DNA of 47,384 bases from an uncultured Fretibacterium sp. (GTDB taxonomy: Bacteria > Synergistota > Synergistia > Synergistales > Aminobacteriaceae): positions 1 to 47,384 of the forward strand of contig CAMVMK010000013.1 of the NCBI GenBank assembly GCA_947168585.1, given 5' to 3'. Of this stretch, positions 1 through 6,525 are shown piece by piece. Within the stretch, counting starts at the first letter, position 1; each line of letters begins with the position of its first letter. The notes beneath the pieces are model-generated. The model ran no database searches and had not been told where the DNA came from. It was given only the letters and a program-made list of their open reading frames with translations. The translations under genes were made by a program, and so were the position numbers.

Positions 1-57
1 GACTCCTTAATTTTTTATAGTTTTTCCCATTTACACAAACTATTTTATAATCCCGGG

Positions 58-80
58 TGAGAATTTTTCTCATTGTTTTT
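58..80 (+). terminator. Small hairpin with T-rich tail
   Basis: TGAGAA at 58-63 pairs with TTCTCA at 67-72, and the tail is TTGTTTTT. It may end a transcript entering from the left of the window. The stem is short, so confidence is low. The rest of 1-149 holds a two-unit heptamer array (81-94) and no gene. Confidence 0.35.
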
Positions 81-94
81 CCTAACCCCTAACT
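81..94. repeat. Heptamer array (CCTAACC type), 2 units
   Basis: Reads cctaacccctaac, two tandem units of the interspersed heptamer seen throughout this window (complement TTAGGGG). Confidence 0.6.
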
Positions 95-149
95 TTCTAT
101 GTTAATGTTAATTATTCAGTGTTTTTACTATATACATTTTTTAAGTTTT

Positions 150-1583
150 TTAGCTATAACCCCTCACTGCCGTTAAAAAAATTTCTTCAACCGCTGCCCG
201 TTTAGAAATTTTAATATTTATAAATCCGTTTTTTTCAGCTTCGTCAGCAGTCTGACGGCCTATACACACGGCTTGAACTTCACGAAAATTTTTTACACTT
301 TCCGCAAAGCCTTTTACAGTTGAAGCCGATGTAAATATTATCATGTCTAAATCTTTGGGAACGTGAGTTAATTTTACAAAATCAGTTTTATAAATAAAAA
401 TCTCTTCAAAATTTTCTTTATTTTTTATAGCAGAACCGTTTAACGCTCTAAAAATTAAAATTTTTTTTGCGCCCATTGCTAAGGGGGAGAGAGCCGCTTG
501 CGGAGAGGGGGTTAAGATTTTCTCAAGTCCTATTGTTAAATTTTCGAGGTCAAAAATTTCCGGAACAAAATCAACTTTTAATCCGTGATTTTTAAGCGCG
601 TCTGCTGTAGCCCCGCCGATTGCTGCGATTTTAGCATTACCTATTTCGCGAATGTCTCTGTTAGAATTTCTTAATAATTCAAAAAACGCTTCGACTCCTG
701 TAACGCTGGTGAAAGCTATAAATTCGTAGCCTGAAATTTTCTTCTTATCGAGAGAATTTTTTATAACGCTCGTTTTTATAGTCGGCATTAAAATAACTTC
801 CGCACCTGCATCTCTGAGCATTGAAGCTAATTTTTCGCCTCGCCCTGCAGGACGGGTGATTAAAATCCGTTTATTGTTCAGCGGTAAATTTTTCCGCCAG
901 TCTAAATTTAATTTTGCAGCGTTTCCGACAACTATAACGGCAGGAGGATTAATTTTTTTTGCAGATTTTGCGAGATTTTTCAATGAAGTTTTAATTAATT
1001 TCTGACGCGCTGTAGTTCCGTTTGAAATTAAAGCGCAGGGAGTTTCGGGAGAAAATTTTTCGAGTAATTTTTTTTCGAGTTCAGCAGCATTGCCCACGCC
1101 CATTAAAAAAATTTGTGTAGAGTTTTCAAAGTCCGGGATTAAATTATTTTTGTCGTGAGCCGTGAAAATTTCTACGCCGCTTGAATAATCTCGGTGAGTT
1201 GCCGGTATCCCTGCATAGGCCGGTACAGCAAGAGCAGAACTCACGCCCGGGACGACTTCAAATCCCAATCCGGCTTTTATGATAGCTTCAGCTTCTTCAC
1301 CGCCTCGCCCGAATAAAAAAGGATCTCCGCCCTTAAGTCTTACTATATTTTTATAAATTTTTGCTTTTTCGATTATTAAATTTTCAATTTCGCGCTGTGA
1401 AATTTTATGAGAGCCTGCAATTTTTCCCGCGTCAATTTTTTCTGCGCTTTCGGGTATCATTGCTAAAACTCCTCCGCCGACAAGATTATCATAAATTACA
1501 ACGTCAGCTTTCATTAAAATTTCGTGCCCTCTAAGCGTTAAAAGTCCTGAATCGCCCGGCCCTGCACCTATTAAATAAATCAT
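150..1583 (-). CDS. cobA-hemD: Uroporphyrinogen-III C-methyltransferase / uroporphyrinogen-III synthase fusion
   Basis: Bifunctional cytoplasmic enzyme. The N-terminal half (about residues 1-235) is the SAM-dependent uroporphyrinogen-III methylase, with the start IYLIGAGPGD, the loop RLKGGDPFLFGRGGEE and VVPGVSS. The C-terminal half (from about KRILITRPAG) is uroporphyrinogen-III synthase, which cyclises hydroxymethylbilane made by HemC. Together they feed siroheme and corrinoid synthesis. I chose the ATG at 1583 because AAGGAG lies 8 bases upstream; a TTG two codons earlier would sit on top of the ribosome site. It lies 147 bases downstream of hemC on the same strand. Odd points: about 15 residues (TPSPQAALSPLAMGA) between EKIL and KKILIFRAL are encoded by a GC-rich palindromic insert (about 474-515), and the last codons VRGYS come from a heptamer repeat. 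Confidence 0.93.
   Translation of the reverse strand: MIYLIGAGPGDSGLLTLRGHEILMKADVVIYDNLVGGGVLAMIPESAEKIDAGKIAGSHKISQREIENLIIEKAKIYKNIVRLKGGDPFLFGRGGEEAEAIIKAGLGFEVVPGVSSALAVPAYAGIPATHRDYSSGVEIFTAHDKNNLIPDFENSTQIFLMGVGNAAELEKKLLEKFSPETPCALISNGTTARQKLIKTSLKNLAKSAKKINPPAVIVVGNAAKLNLDWRKNLPLNNKRILITRPAGRGEKLASMLRDAGAEVILMPTIKTSVIKNSLDKKKISGYEFIAFTSVTGVEAFFELLRNSNRDIREIGNAKIAAIGGATADALKNHGLKVDFVPEIFDLENLTIGLEKILTPSPQAALSPLAMGAKKILIFRALNGSAIKNKENFEEIFIYKTDFVKLTHVPKDLDMIIFTSASTVKGFAESVKNFREVQAVCIGRQTADEAEKNGFINIKISKRAAVEEIFLTAVRGYS
156..167. repeat. Heptamer array forming the 3' end of cobA-hemD
   Basis: Reads ataacccctcac on the plus strand. On the minus strand it supplies GTGAGGGGTTAT just before the TAA stop, so the protein's C-terminal residues derive from the repeat. 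Confidence 0.5.
474..515. repeat. GC-rich palindromic insert inside hemD domain
   Basis: The segment is centred on the perfect palindrome CCGCTTGCGG (494-503) and flanked by purine-rich AAGGGGGAGAGAG and AGAGGGGG. It is translated on the minus strand as TPSPQAALSPLA, in the middle of a reading frame that otherwise looks like an ordinary HemD. That the segment is an insertion is inferred from how HemD proteins usually read at this point. Confidence 0.55.
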
Positions 1584-1613
1584 AAACAATTCTCCTTTTG
1601 TGTTATAATAATC

Positions 1614-1655
1614 AAATAAATTCTCGGGAAAAAATTTCCGGGAAATTTATTTTTT
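1614..1655 (+). terminator. Imperfect long hairpin followed by T run
   Basis: AAATAAATT at 1614-1622 pairs with AATTTATTT at 1644-1652. An inner GGAAA/TTTCC stem follows, and the tail is TTTTTT (1650-1655). It lies between hemC and cobA-hemD. The T run is on the plus strand, against the direction of both genes. An extended -10-like TGTTATAAT lies at 1601-1609, immediately upstream. Confidence 0.35.
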
Positions 1656-1674
1656 CCACTCATTTTTCCACTCA
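1651..1674. repeat. Tandem 12-mer, two perfect copies
   Basis: TTTTTCCACTCA occurs twice in a row (1651-1662 and 1663-1674) in the hemC/cobA-hemD gap. It could be slippage or a regulatory direct repeat. Confidence 0.6.
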
Positions 1675-1730
1675 GAAAATCTTAAAATTTTCTTGACGCG
1701 GTAAAAATTTTTCAGCTTTAATTTTTGAAA

Positions 1731-2606
1731 TTAATTAAAAATTTTTTTCGCAAGCTCTTGGCCGATTGCTTCAGCCTCGTAAATTTTGCCTGATAAAACT
1801 CCGCGGTAAAATTTTTTAGTTTTCTCGTCAATATAAAGCCCTTTAAGAGTCAAAATTCCGTTTGAAATTTCAGCAAAAGCCCCGACCGGAACATTACAGC
1901 CCGCGTTTAATGCTCTTGAAAAAGATCTTTCAGCAAGAGCGCAAAATTTTGAATTTTCATCGTTCACGCAGTCCAAATAAAAATAATTTTCGTCCGCTCG
2001 TCCCTGACACGCTAAAATTGCCTGACCCGGAGCAGGTAAAATTTCGTCAACTTCAAAAATTTTCGAGATTTTTTTTTCAATTCCGAGCCTTTTTAATCCC
2101 GCCGCCGCTAAGACGAGAGCGTCAAATTCTCCCTGTCCGTCTGGCAGGTCAAGTTTTTTTAAGCGCGTATTAATATTGCCTCGAACAGGAATAATTTTTT
2201 TTTCAGGGAAAATTTTTTCAAGCTGTAATCTTCTTCTCAAAGACGACGAGCCGATATTTCTCACCCCTAACCCCTCACCCCTCACTATCAAAGCGTCTCT
2301 CGGGTCATCACGGCGCGAATAAGCTGCGACGGGCAAATTTTTATTAATATTCACGGGCAAATCTTTAAGACTGTGAACGGCAAAATCAATTTCATGATTT
2401 AACAGCGCGTGTTCTAATTCGAGCGTAAACATTCCTTTAATACCCTGAGGGTCAGACGAAAACGGAGCCATATTTTTATCGCCCGATGTTTTAATTTTTA
2501 TTATGGAAATTTCAGCGTCCGGATAAAATCTTAAAATCTCCCGCGCGATTATTTCAGTTTGAGCAAGAGCAAGAGGACTCGCCCGAGTTCCGATTTTAAT
2601 TTTCAA
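1731..2606 (-). CDS. hemC: Hydroxymethylbilane synthase (porphobilinogen deaminase)
   Basis: Polymerises four porphobilinogens into hydroxymethylbilane, the substrate of the HemD half of the neighbouring gene. The sequence shows the N-terminal KIGTRASPLALAQ, HSLKDLP, SSLRRRLQL and the cofactor cysteine in AGCNVPVGAFAE. The start is TTG at 2606, preceded by GGAG; no upstream ATG fits. Two segments look inserted in frame. LPDGQ between KLD and GEFDALVLAAAG is encoded by a short GC-rich palindrome at 2132-2148. GEGLGVR, after DALIVR, is encoded by a four-unit heptamer array at 2261-2285. Both fall in places where the family normally has only short loops, so activity is probably kept. Confidence 0.95.
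   Translation of the reverse strand: MKIKIGTRASPLALAQTEIIAREILRFYPDAEISIIKIKTSGDKNMAPFSSDPQGIKGMFTLELEHALLNHEIDFAVHSLKDLPVNINKNLPVAAYSRRDDPRDALIVRGEGLGVRNIGSSSLRRRLQLEKIFPEKKIIPVRGNINTRLKKLDLPDGQGEFDALVLAAAGLKRLGIEKKISKIFEVDEILPAPGQAILACQGRADENYFYLDCVNDENSKFCALAERSFSRALNAGCNVPVGAFAEISNGILTLKGLYIDEKTKKFYRGVLSGKIYEAEAIGQELAKKIFN
2132..2148. repeat. Palindromic LPDGQ-type insert in hemC
   Basis: The minus-strand sequence is CCTGCCAGACGGACAGG. It shares the core CCTGCC(T/A)GACGGACA with the element at 4795-4815 in jag and gives the same peptide, LPDGQ. Its ends CCTG/CAGG are complementary. Confidence 0.6.
2261..2285. repeat. Heptamer array inside hemC
   Basis: Reads TCACCCCTAACCCCTCACCCC followed by TCAC, three to four heptamers. 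On the minus strand it encodes GEGLGVR within HemC. Confidence 0.7.
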
Positions 2607-2727
2607 TTTTTTACTCCTTCGTTTTTTATAAGTTTGGCTTGAACACTCGCTACTTTAGTCGTGAGATAAAACGCCGTTGTATTTTATTTTATAATTTTAA
2701 CAAAATGAGATGAAAAAATGTATCTGA

Positions 2728-2778
2728 CCGAAATTTTTCGGCGCAAGCCCCTGACTTTAGGCATGGGGAGTATGTCAA
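2728..2778. mobile_element. IS200/IS605-type end motif with two hairpins
   Basis: CCGAAA/TTTCGG (2728-2741) is followed by a CCCC...GGGG hairpin (2748-2768) and AGTATGTCAA. The 24 bases at 2755-2778 match the reverse complement of 47331-47354 with one mismatch. These subterminal hairpins and the TCAA ending are typical of IS200/IS605 ends. I cannot tell whether this is the right end of a lost copy or the hairpin upstream of the tnpB fragment that follows directly. Confidence 0.65.
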
Positions 2779-2965
2779 TATAAAGCAACAGGTAAAGCAG
2801 CTTTCAAAAGAAGATTACCGCAGCATAAAATACTTATCGCATATTGCTAAAAATTTAGCTAATGAGGCAATCTTCAATATAAGGCAATATTACTTCCGCG
2901 AAGGTAAATATTTGAAGCTTAAAATTTTAACAGGTGAAAAACATGAAACAAGAAAAATATTTTAA
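2774..2965 (+). pseudogene. Truncated TnpB (IS605 OrfB) N-terminal fragment
   Basis: The frame reads VNIKQQVKQLSKEDYRSIKY, then LSHIAKNLANEAIFNIRQYY and FREGKYLK. This matches the N-terminus typical of IS605-family TnpB RNA-guided nucleases. After about 45 codons the similarity stops, and an unrelated tail (ILTGEKHETRKIF) runs to a TAA at 2963. There is no ATG, GTG or TTG start in frame just upstream, and the RuvC-like catalytic domain and zinc finger are absent, so it cannot be a working nuclease. It sits directly against an IS200/IS605-type end motif in the roughly 430-base gap between hemC and rpmH, which holds no other gene. Confidence 0.8.
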
Positions 2966-2984
2966 TTCTTAATTATTTCCATTG

Positions 2985-2993
2985 TGTTATAAT
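2985..2993 (+). promoter_or_regulatory. Extended -10 promoter of the rpmH operon
   Basis: TGTTATAAT is a consensus extended -10 element 51 bases before the rpmH start. The -35 match is poor, as is common for extended -10 promoters. The same nonamer precedes the gene at 47300. Confidence 0.6.
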
Positions 2994-3043
2994 TCCACGC
3001 GATATTATTTTTTTTAATTCAGAGAGGAGTATCTTCACTTAAA

Positions 3044-3184
3044 ATGAAAAAGGGAACATTTCAGCCCCATGTATTACCCAGAAAACGCAAGATTGGATTC
3101 TTAGCCCGCAGTGCTTCGGCGTCCGGCCGCAAAGTTCTCAGAAACAGAAGACGCAAGGGACGTAAGTATCTTACCCGTGTCTAA
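3044..3184 (+). CDS. rpmH: 50S ribosomal protein L34
   Basis: A 46-residue basic protein of the large ribosomal subunit, starting [19 protein letters not shown] and ending [12 protein letters not shown]. This is the canonical L34 pattern (lysine/arginine rich, GFLAR, SGR.VL.RRR.KGR). The family's usual length is 44-47. AGGAG lies at 3025-3029, a rather long 14 bases before the ATG. It is the first gene of the conserved rpmH-rnpA-yidD-yidC-jag operon, often found near the replication origin, although no dnaA or DnaA-box cluster is seen here. Its last codons overlap the likely start of rnpA. Confidence 0.95.
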   Translation: MKKGTFQPHVLPRKRKIGFLARSASASGRKVLRNRRRKGRKYLTRV

Positions 3185-3530
3185 TGTAACCGGGCTCAAA
3201 AAAGGCTGGGAATTTGATTTAATATTCCGCACCGGTATTCGTGTCAACGGGGATCTGGTGCGGTTATTATATTTGAAGAAAGAAGACAACACCGAAATAA
3301 AATTCGGCTGTGCTGTCGGGAAAAAATTAGGAAAAGCTCACGTCCGAAATCGAGGCAAAAGAATTTTACGTGCTGCTTTCTCGGCGTTTTCAAAAAAATT
3401 AAATCCCGGTCTTTGCATTGTCCTGATGTTGAAAGAAAAAGGAATTAAAGCTAAAAGTCAGGACATTGCCGCCGAGCTTGAAAAATTATTCAGGCGAAAA
3501 AAATTATTATGCTCTCCCGACTCGCCGTGA
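3177..3530 (+). CDS. rnpA: Ribonuclease P protein component
   Basis: The protein subunit of RNase P, which helps the catalytic RNA trim 5' leaders from precursor tRNAs. The sequence has [40 protein letters not shown] and RAAFS; the basic RNR motif is the RNA-binding signature. The frame is open further upstream inside rpmH, but the GTG at 3177 gives 117 residues, the usual family length, and overlaps the rpmH stop by 8 bases. No clear ribosome site precedes this GTG, so translation may be coupled to rpmH. The 3' end overlaps yidD by 22 bases. Confidence 0.88.
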   Translation: MSNVTGLKKGWEFDLIFRTGIRVNGDLVRLLYLKKEDNTEIKFGCAVGKKLGKAHVRNRGKRILRAAFSAFSKKLNPGLCIVLMLKEKGIKAKSQDIAAELEKLFRRKKLLCSPDSP

Positions 3531-3751
3531 TTTTAATCCGTGCGTATCAGCTTATGATCTCGCCTTATCTTGGCAATAACTGCCGGTTTTGTCCCACTTG
3601 TTCAGAATATGCTATTCAAGTTTATAAAGAATGGGGCTTTTTGCGCGGCTCATGGCTGACACTGAAACGGCTTTCAAAGTGCGGGTGGTGGAATCCCGGA
3701 GGCTATGACCCTCCGCCCGTCTGCCGAGACAGGCAGGCCGAAAAATTTTAA
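3509..3751 (+). CDS. yidD: Membrane protein insertion efficiency factor YidD
   Basis: A small membrane-associated protein (80 residues) that assists YidC-dependent insertion. The signature is clear: IRAYQLMISPYLGNNCRFCP, TCSEYA and GWWNPGGYDP. The start ATG lies inside the end of rnpA. After GGYDP the protein carries PPVCRDRQAEKF. That tail is encoded by a palindromic GC-rich element (3716-3737) and probably replaces the native C-terminus. yidC follows 18 bases after the stop. Confidence 0.92.
   Translation: MLSRLAVILIRAYQLMISPYLGNNCRFCPTCSEYAIQVYKEWGFLRGSWLTLKRLSKCGWWNPGGYDPPPVCRDRQAEKF
3716..3737. repeat. Palindromic insert at yidD 3' end
   Basis: The sequence contains CTGCC-GAGACA-GGCAG and, nested within it, GTCTGCCGAGAC. 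It resembles the GC-rich inserts in hemC and jag, with shared CCTGCC and CAGACGG cores on the opposite strand. It encodes PVCRDRQA at the end of YidD. Confidence 0.55.
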
Positions 3752-3769
3752 GAGGTGAAATTAAAAAAT

Positions 3770-4606
3770 ATGTGGGAACAAGCAAAATCTTTGCTGCGTG
3801 CTCTGCTTGAGCTTATTCATAACTCGATAACGACTATCGGAATAGGCAGCGACTTCGCATGGGGACTTGCGATAATTATCTTGACTCTTTTAGTCCGCGC
3901 GGCCATGCACCCTTTAACTCAAAAACAAATGGTAAGCATGGAAAGAATGCAGAAACTTCAGCCGATGTTAAAAGTTCTGCAGGAAAAATACGCTGACGAT
4001 AAAGACGCTCTTAACCGCGAAACTATGGCTTTATATAAAGAACATAAAGTCAATCCTGCGAGCGGCTGTCTTCCTTTAATAATTCAGCTGCCGATTTTCA
4101 TTCTGCTTTACGGAGTTCTTTATGACTTAACGAAACGCGCTGATTTCACTGACGTTACTTTCTTAGGCGTTAATTTAGGCGGAAGTGTTTTAACGACCGT
4201 TGCTAATGCCTTGAATTTAGTTGACGAAGCAGGCGTTAGAATTCCTGACGAGCAGTTAGGTTTCGTGATGGTATTTTTATCATCGTTTACGAATTTAAGT
4301 CTATTATTCTCGAACATAGGAATGTGGATTTTTAATTTTGTTCTGCTGCTCTTAATAGCGTGGCTCACGTGGTATCAGCAGCATTTGTCTAGCGCAGGGA
4401 ATCCTCAAATGGCTATGATGGCGTGGTTCATGCCTTTATTCCTGACGTTTATCTGCTTCGGACTTCCCGGAGGAGTTTTGCTGTATTGGGGAATTTCATC
4501 GCTTATGGGAATAATTCATCAAATTCGTGTCTCCCGTAGAACGAGCGCGGAAATGAAAGAAAAACCGACTTTATATCAAAATAAGCCCAATTTCAAAAAA
4601 CAATGA
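3770..4606 (+). CDS. yidC: Membrane protein insertase YidC/OxaI
   Basis: Inserts and folds inner-membrane proteins, alone or with the Sec translocon (SecA is encoded at 10.6 kb). It is the short form of 278 residues without a large periplasmic domain. The conserved core starts at GIGSDFAWGLAIIILTLLVR, followed by the cytoplasmic hairpin with KMQKLQP-like MQKLQPMLKVLQEKY and the helices at LPIFILLYGVLYDL, GMWIFNFVLLLLIAWLTW and FMPLFLTFICFGLPGGVLLY. ATG at 3770 was preferred because AGAGGTGA lies 11 bases upstream; a GTG at 3755 is itself part of that ribosome site. jag follows 15 bases later. Confidence 0.94.
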   Translation: MWEQAKSLLRALLELIHNSITTIGIGSDFAWGLAIIILTLLVRAAMHPLTQKQMVSMERMQKLQPMLKVLQEKYADDKDALNRETMALYKEHKVNPASGCLPLIIQLPIFILLYGVLYDLTKRADFTDVTFLGVNLGGSVLTTVANALNLVDEAGVRIPDEQLGFVMVFLSSFTNLSLLFSNIGMWIFNFVLLLLIAWLTWYQQHLSSAGNPQMAMMAWFMPLFLTFICFGLPGGVLLYWGISSLMGIIHQIRVSRRTSAEMKEKPTLYQNKPNFKKQ

Positions 4607-4621
4607 GGTGAAAAATCTAAA

Positions 4622-5479
4622 TTGACTAACGAAAAGAAAATCATAATCGAGGCTTCAAGTGTTGAATCAGCTTTGAATGATGTTTCGGGGCAGTGGCAGA
4701 TCCCTGTCGAGAAACTTCACGCCGAAGTTCTTTCTGAAGAACGAAAAGGTTTTTTAGGGCTCGGCGGAAAAATGCTGAAAGTCGAAATTTCAGCCCTGCC
4801 TGACGGACAAGCAGGAATTCAAGAGAATAAACTTGAAGCTGACGATGACGACGACGAAGAAACTGAAAATCTTGAAGTTAAAAATTCATCAATCCGCGAG
4901 AAATTATTAGCTAAAGGCGCGGAGTTCGTGAATGAAACTTTGAGATTAATGGACTTCGAGGCTAAAGCAGTTGCTTCAGACGCTGCTAAAAATACTCTCG
5001 ATATTCAAGGCCGGGACGCTTCAGATTATGTCGTAGGACGTTACGGCGATGCCCTCAAAGGCATGGAATATTTAGTAAATCTTGCGCTTAGAGACCCTAA
5101 GTCAGAGCCTCGAATTAAAATCGACAGCTGCGGTTACCGCGAACGAAGAACTAAAAGCCTCGAACGTTTAGCAGAAGCTACAGCCCGTCAAGCCGTAAAG
5201 TACGGCCGCCCCGTAAGGCTCGAACCTATGGCAAGCTGGGAACGCTGGGTTATTCACACGACTTTGAAAGACCGCGACGACATTTCGACCGAATCAGTCG
5301 GAGAACCGCCGCTTAGAAAAGTTGTAATTATGCCGAAATTCGACCCTGAAGAACAAGGCACGGCAGGCCCTGCAACTATGAGACTCAGAGCAAGGCGCGA
5401 AAAAATAGGCCAGTCTCCTGAGCGTGAACGCCGTCCAATAGACCGCGACAGACGCAGACGCAGAAGAAGCAGATATTAA
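4622..5479 (+). CDS. jag: Jag/KhpB RNA-binding protein (SpoIIIJ-associated)
   Basis: An RNA-binding protein found next to yidC in many bacteria. Domains in order: Jag_N (about 1-50, IIEASSVESALNDVSGQWQI and KGFLGLGGKMLKV), a charged linker with DDDDDEE, a KH-like region (about 95-165, with NTLDIQGRDASDYVVGRYGD) and an R3H domain (about 170-240, YRERRTKSLERLAEATARQA and MASWERWVIH). The C-terminus is very basic, RDRRRRRRSRY. The TTG start at 4622 has GAGGTGA ten bases upstream. ALPDGQAG, after KVEIS, comes from a palindromic GC-rich element (4795-4815), the same peptide motif as in HemC. Transcription probably ends at the perfect hairpin 5493-5542. Confidence 0.93.
   Translation: MTNEKKIIIEASSVESALNDVSGQWQIPVEKLHAEVLSEERKGFLGLGGKMLKVEISALPDGQAGIQENKLEADDDDDEETENLEVKNSSIREKLLAKGAEFVNETLRLMDFEAKAVASDAAKNTLDIQGRDASDYVVGRYGDALKGMEYLVNLALRDPKSEPRIKIDSCGYRERRTKSLERLAEATARQAVKYGRPVRLEPMASWERWVIHTTLKDRDDISTESVGEPPLRKVVIMPKFDPEEQGTAGPATMRLRARREKIGQSPERERRPIDRDRRRRRRSRY
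4795..4815. repeat. Palindromic LPDGQ-type insert in jag
   Basis: CCTGCCTGACGGACAAGCAGG has complementary ends CCTGC/GCAGG. It shares its core with the hemC element at 2132-2148 and is read in frame as LPDGQAG. Confidence 0.6.
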
Positions 5480-5492
5480 AAAATTAGGAATT

Positions 5493-5542
5493 AGGAGTTA
5501 GAAATGAGGAATTAAAAAAAATTTCTAACTCCTGATTTTTTT
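5493..5542. terminator. Bidirectional terminator built from inverted heptamers
   Basis: AGGAGTTAGAAAT (5493-5505) pairs perfectly over 13 bases with ATTTCTAACTCCT (5521-5533), followed by a run of seven T (5536-5542). It lies between the convergent genes jag and pncC. The arms are heptamer units, and AGGAGTTAG also encodes the last two residues and stop of pncC. Confidence 0.85.
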
Positions 5543-5995
5543 CAGTAATTCGTTGAGAATAAAATTTACGGATTTTTCTCTGACTTCTTGACGGTTACCG
5601 GGAAAAAATTTTGTGAAAGTTTCTGTTGAATTTTTGCCTGCAATCCCGAAGCAGACTGTTCCGACAGGTTTTAATTCTGTTCCTCCGTCCGGCCCCGCTA
5701 TTCCTGTTGTAGATACAGCGAAATCTGAATCAAAAATTCTTAATGAGCCTTCAGCCATTTCTTTAGCGCACTGTTTACTGACTGCACCGAAATTTTTTAG
5801 AGTTTCTTCGCTCACGCCTAAAATTTTTTTCTTGGCCTCGTTGCTGTAAGTTACAGCACTGCCGTTGAAAATTTCAGAACTTCCCGGAATTTCCGTCAAA
5901 GCAGCTCCAACTAAACCGCCCGTGCATGACTCGGCGCAGGAAATTTTAACGCCTTTAATTTTTGCTTCGGATAAAATTTTTTCAGCGAGTTCCAT
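5525..5995 (-). CDS. pncC: Nicotinamide-nucleotide amidase (stand-alone CinA C-terminal domain)
   Basis: Deamidates NMN to nicotinic acid mononucleotide in pyridine nucleotide recycling. The 156 residues correspond to the CinA C-terminal domain alone, without the N-terminal MoCF-like domain. Motifs: KISCAESCTGGLVGAALTEI, GSAVTYSNEAKKKILGV, GAVSKQCAKEMAEG and STTGIAGPDGGTELKPVGTV. The start ATG lies 2 bases after the pgpA stop, so it is translationally linked to pgpA and rimO. The last residues (RS) and stop are supplied by a heptamer repeat that is also one arm of the terminator. Confidence 0.9.
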   Translation of the reverse strand: MELAEKILSEAKIKGVKISCAESCTGGLVGAALTEIPGSSEIFNGSAVTYSNEAKKKILGVSEETLKNFGAVSKQCAKEMAEGSLRIFDSDFAVSTTGIAGPDGGTELKPVGTVCFGIAGKNSTETFTKFFPGNRQEVREKSVNFILNELLKKIRS

Positions 5996-5997
5996 TT

Positions 5998-6522
5998 TTA
6001 TTTTCCCGTCATCAAAATTATTAACTCTTCGACCCAGCCCGCGTGATGAAAATATGCGTTATAAGCCTGAAGCAGAAAATTAGCCATTATTCCGCCCGCT
6101 ACGTCATCGAGCATTATTCCCCAGCCGCCCGGGACTTTTTCATCAAAATATGAAACAGGCCAAGGCTTCAAAATATCTATCAGTCTGAATAAAAAGAATC
6201 CGGGAATTATAAAACTTTTCGGGAGCATGAATAAAGTCAGCCACATTCCCGGAAGTTCGTCAATATTTAAGAAACTCGGGTCTTTCATTGCGAAAAATTT
6301 TTCAGATTTTCCCGTAACGTAAACTCCGAGCAAAGTTATTATTAAAATTGCCCATAAAGGAACATCAACGAAAATACTCACGACGCAGGCCGCCGCAGAA
6401 CTTACTGTGCCGGGCATCCCCGAAGGCAGAAAACCGAGCCCGAAAACAGTCGCGAGCCATACATAATAAGGATATTTTTTTGCTTCGTTCCAATTAAATT
6501 TGAAATCTTTTGCTGCCGGCAT
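5998..6522 (-). CDS. pgpA: Phosphatidylglycerophosphatase A
   Basis: Dephosphorylates phosphatidylglycerophosphate to phosphatidylglycerol at the inner membrane. The 174-residue protein has the family signatures GLGFLPSGMPGTVSSAAA, RLIDILKPWPVSYFDEKVPG and GIMLDDVAGGIMANF, whose aspartates are the expected metal ligands. Hydrophobic segments lie around VSIFVDVPLWAILIITLLGV and the C-terminal region. Start ATG at 6522 is 3 bases past the rimO stop; its ribosome site AAGGTGAT lies in the rimO end. Confidence 0.9.
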   Translation of the reverse strand: MPAAKDFKFNWNEAKKYPYYVWLATVFGLGFLPSGMPGTVSSAAACVVSIFVDVPLWAILIITLLGVYVTGKSEKFFAMKDPSFLNIDELPGMWLTLFMLPKSFIIPGFFLFRLIDILKPWPVSYFDEKVPGGWGIMLDDVAGGIMANFLLQAYNAYFHHAGWVEELIILMTGK

Positions 6523-6525
6523 TTT

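Noticed and set aside
2721-2783. Frame MYLTEIFRRKPLTLGMGSMS as a small gene
   Set aside because: It only reads through the IS-type hairpins and stops within 22 codons. The neighbouring frame carries the TnpB similarity instead.
3044-5479. Replication origin beside rpmH
   Set aside because: The gene order is often near oriC, but I see no dnaA, no cluster of DnaA boxes and no clear AT-rich unwinding repeat.
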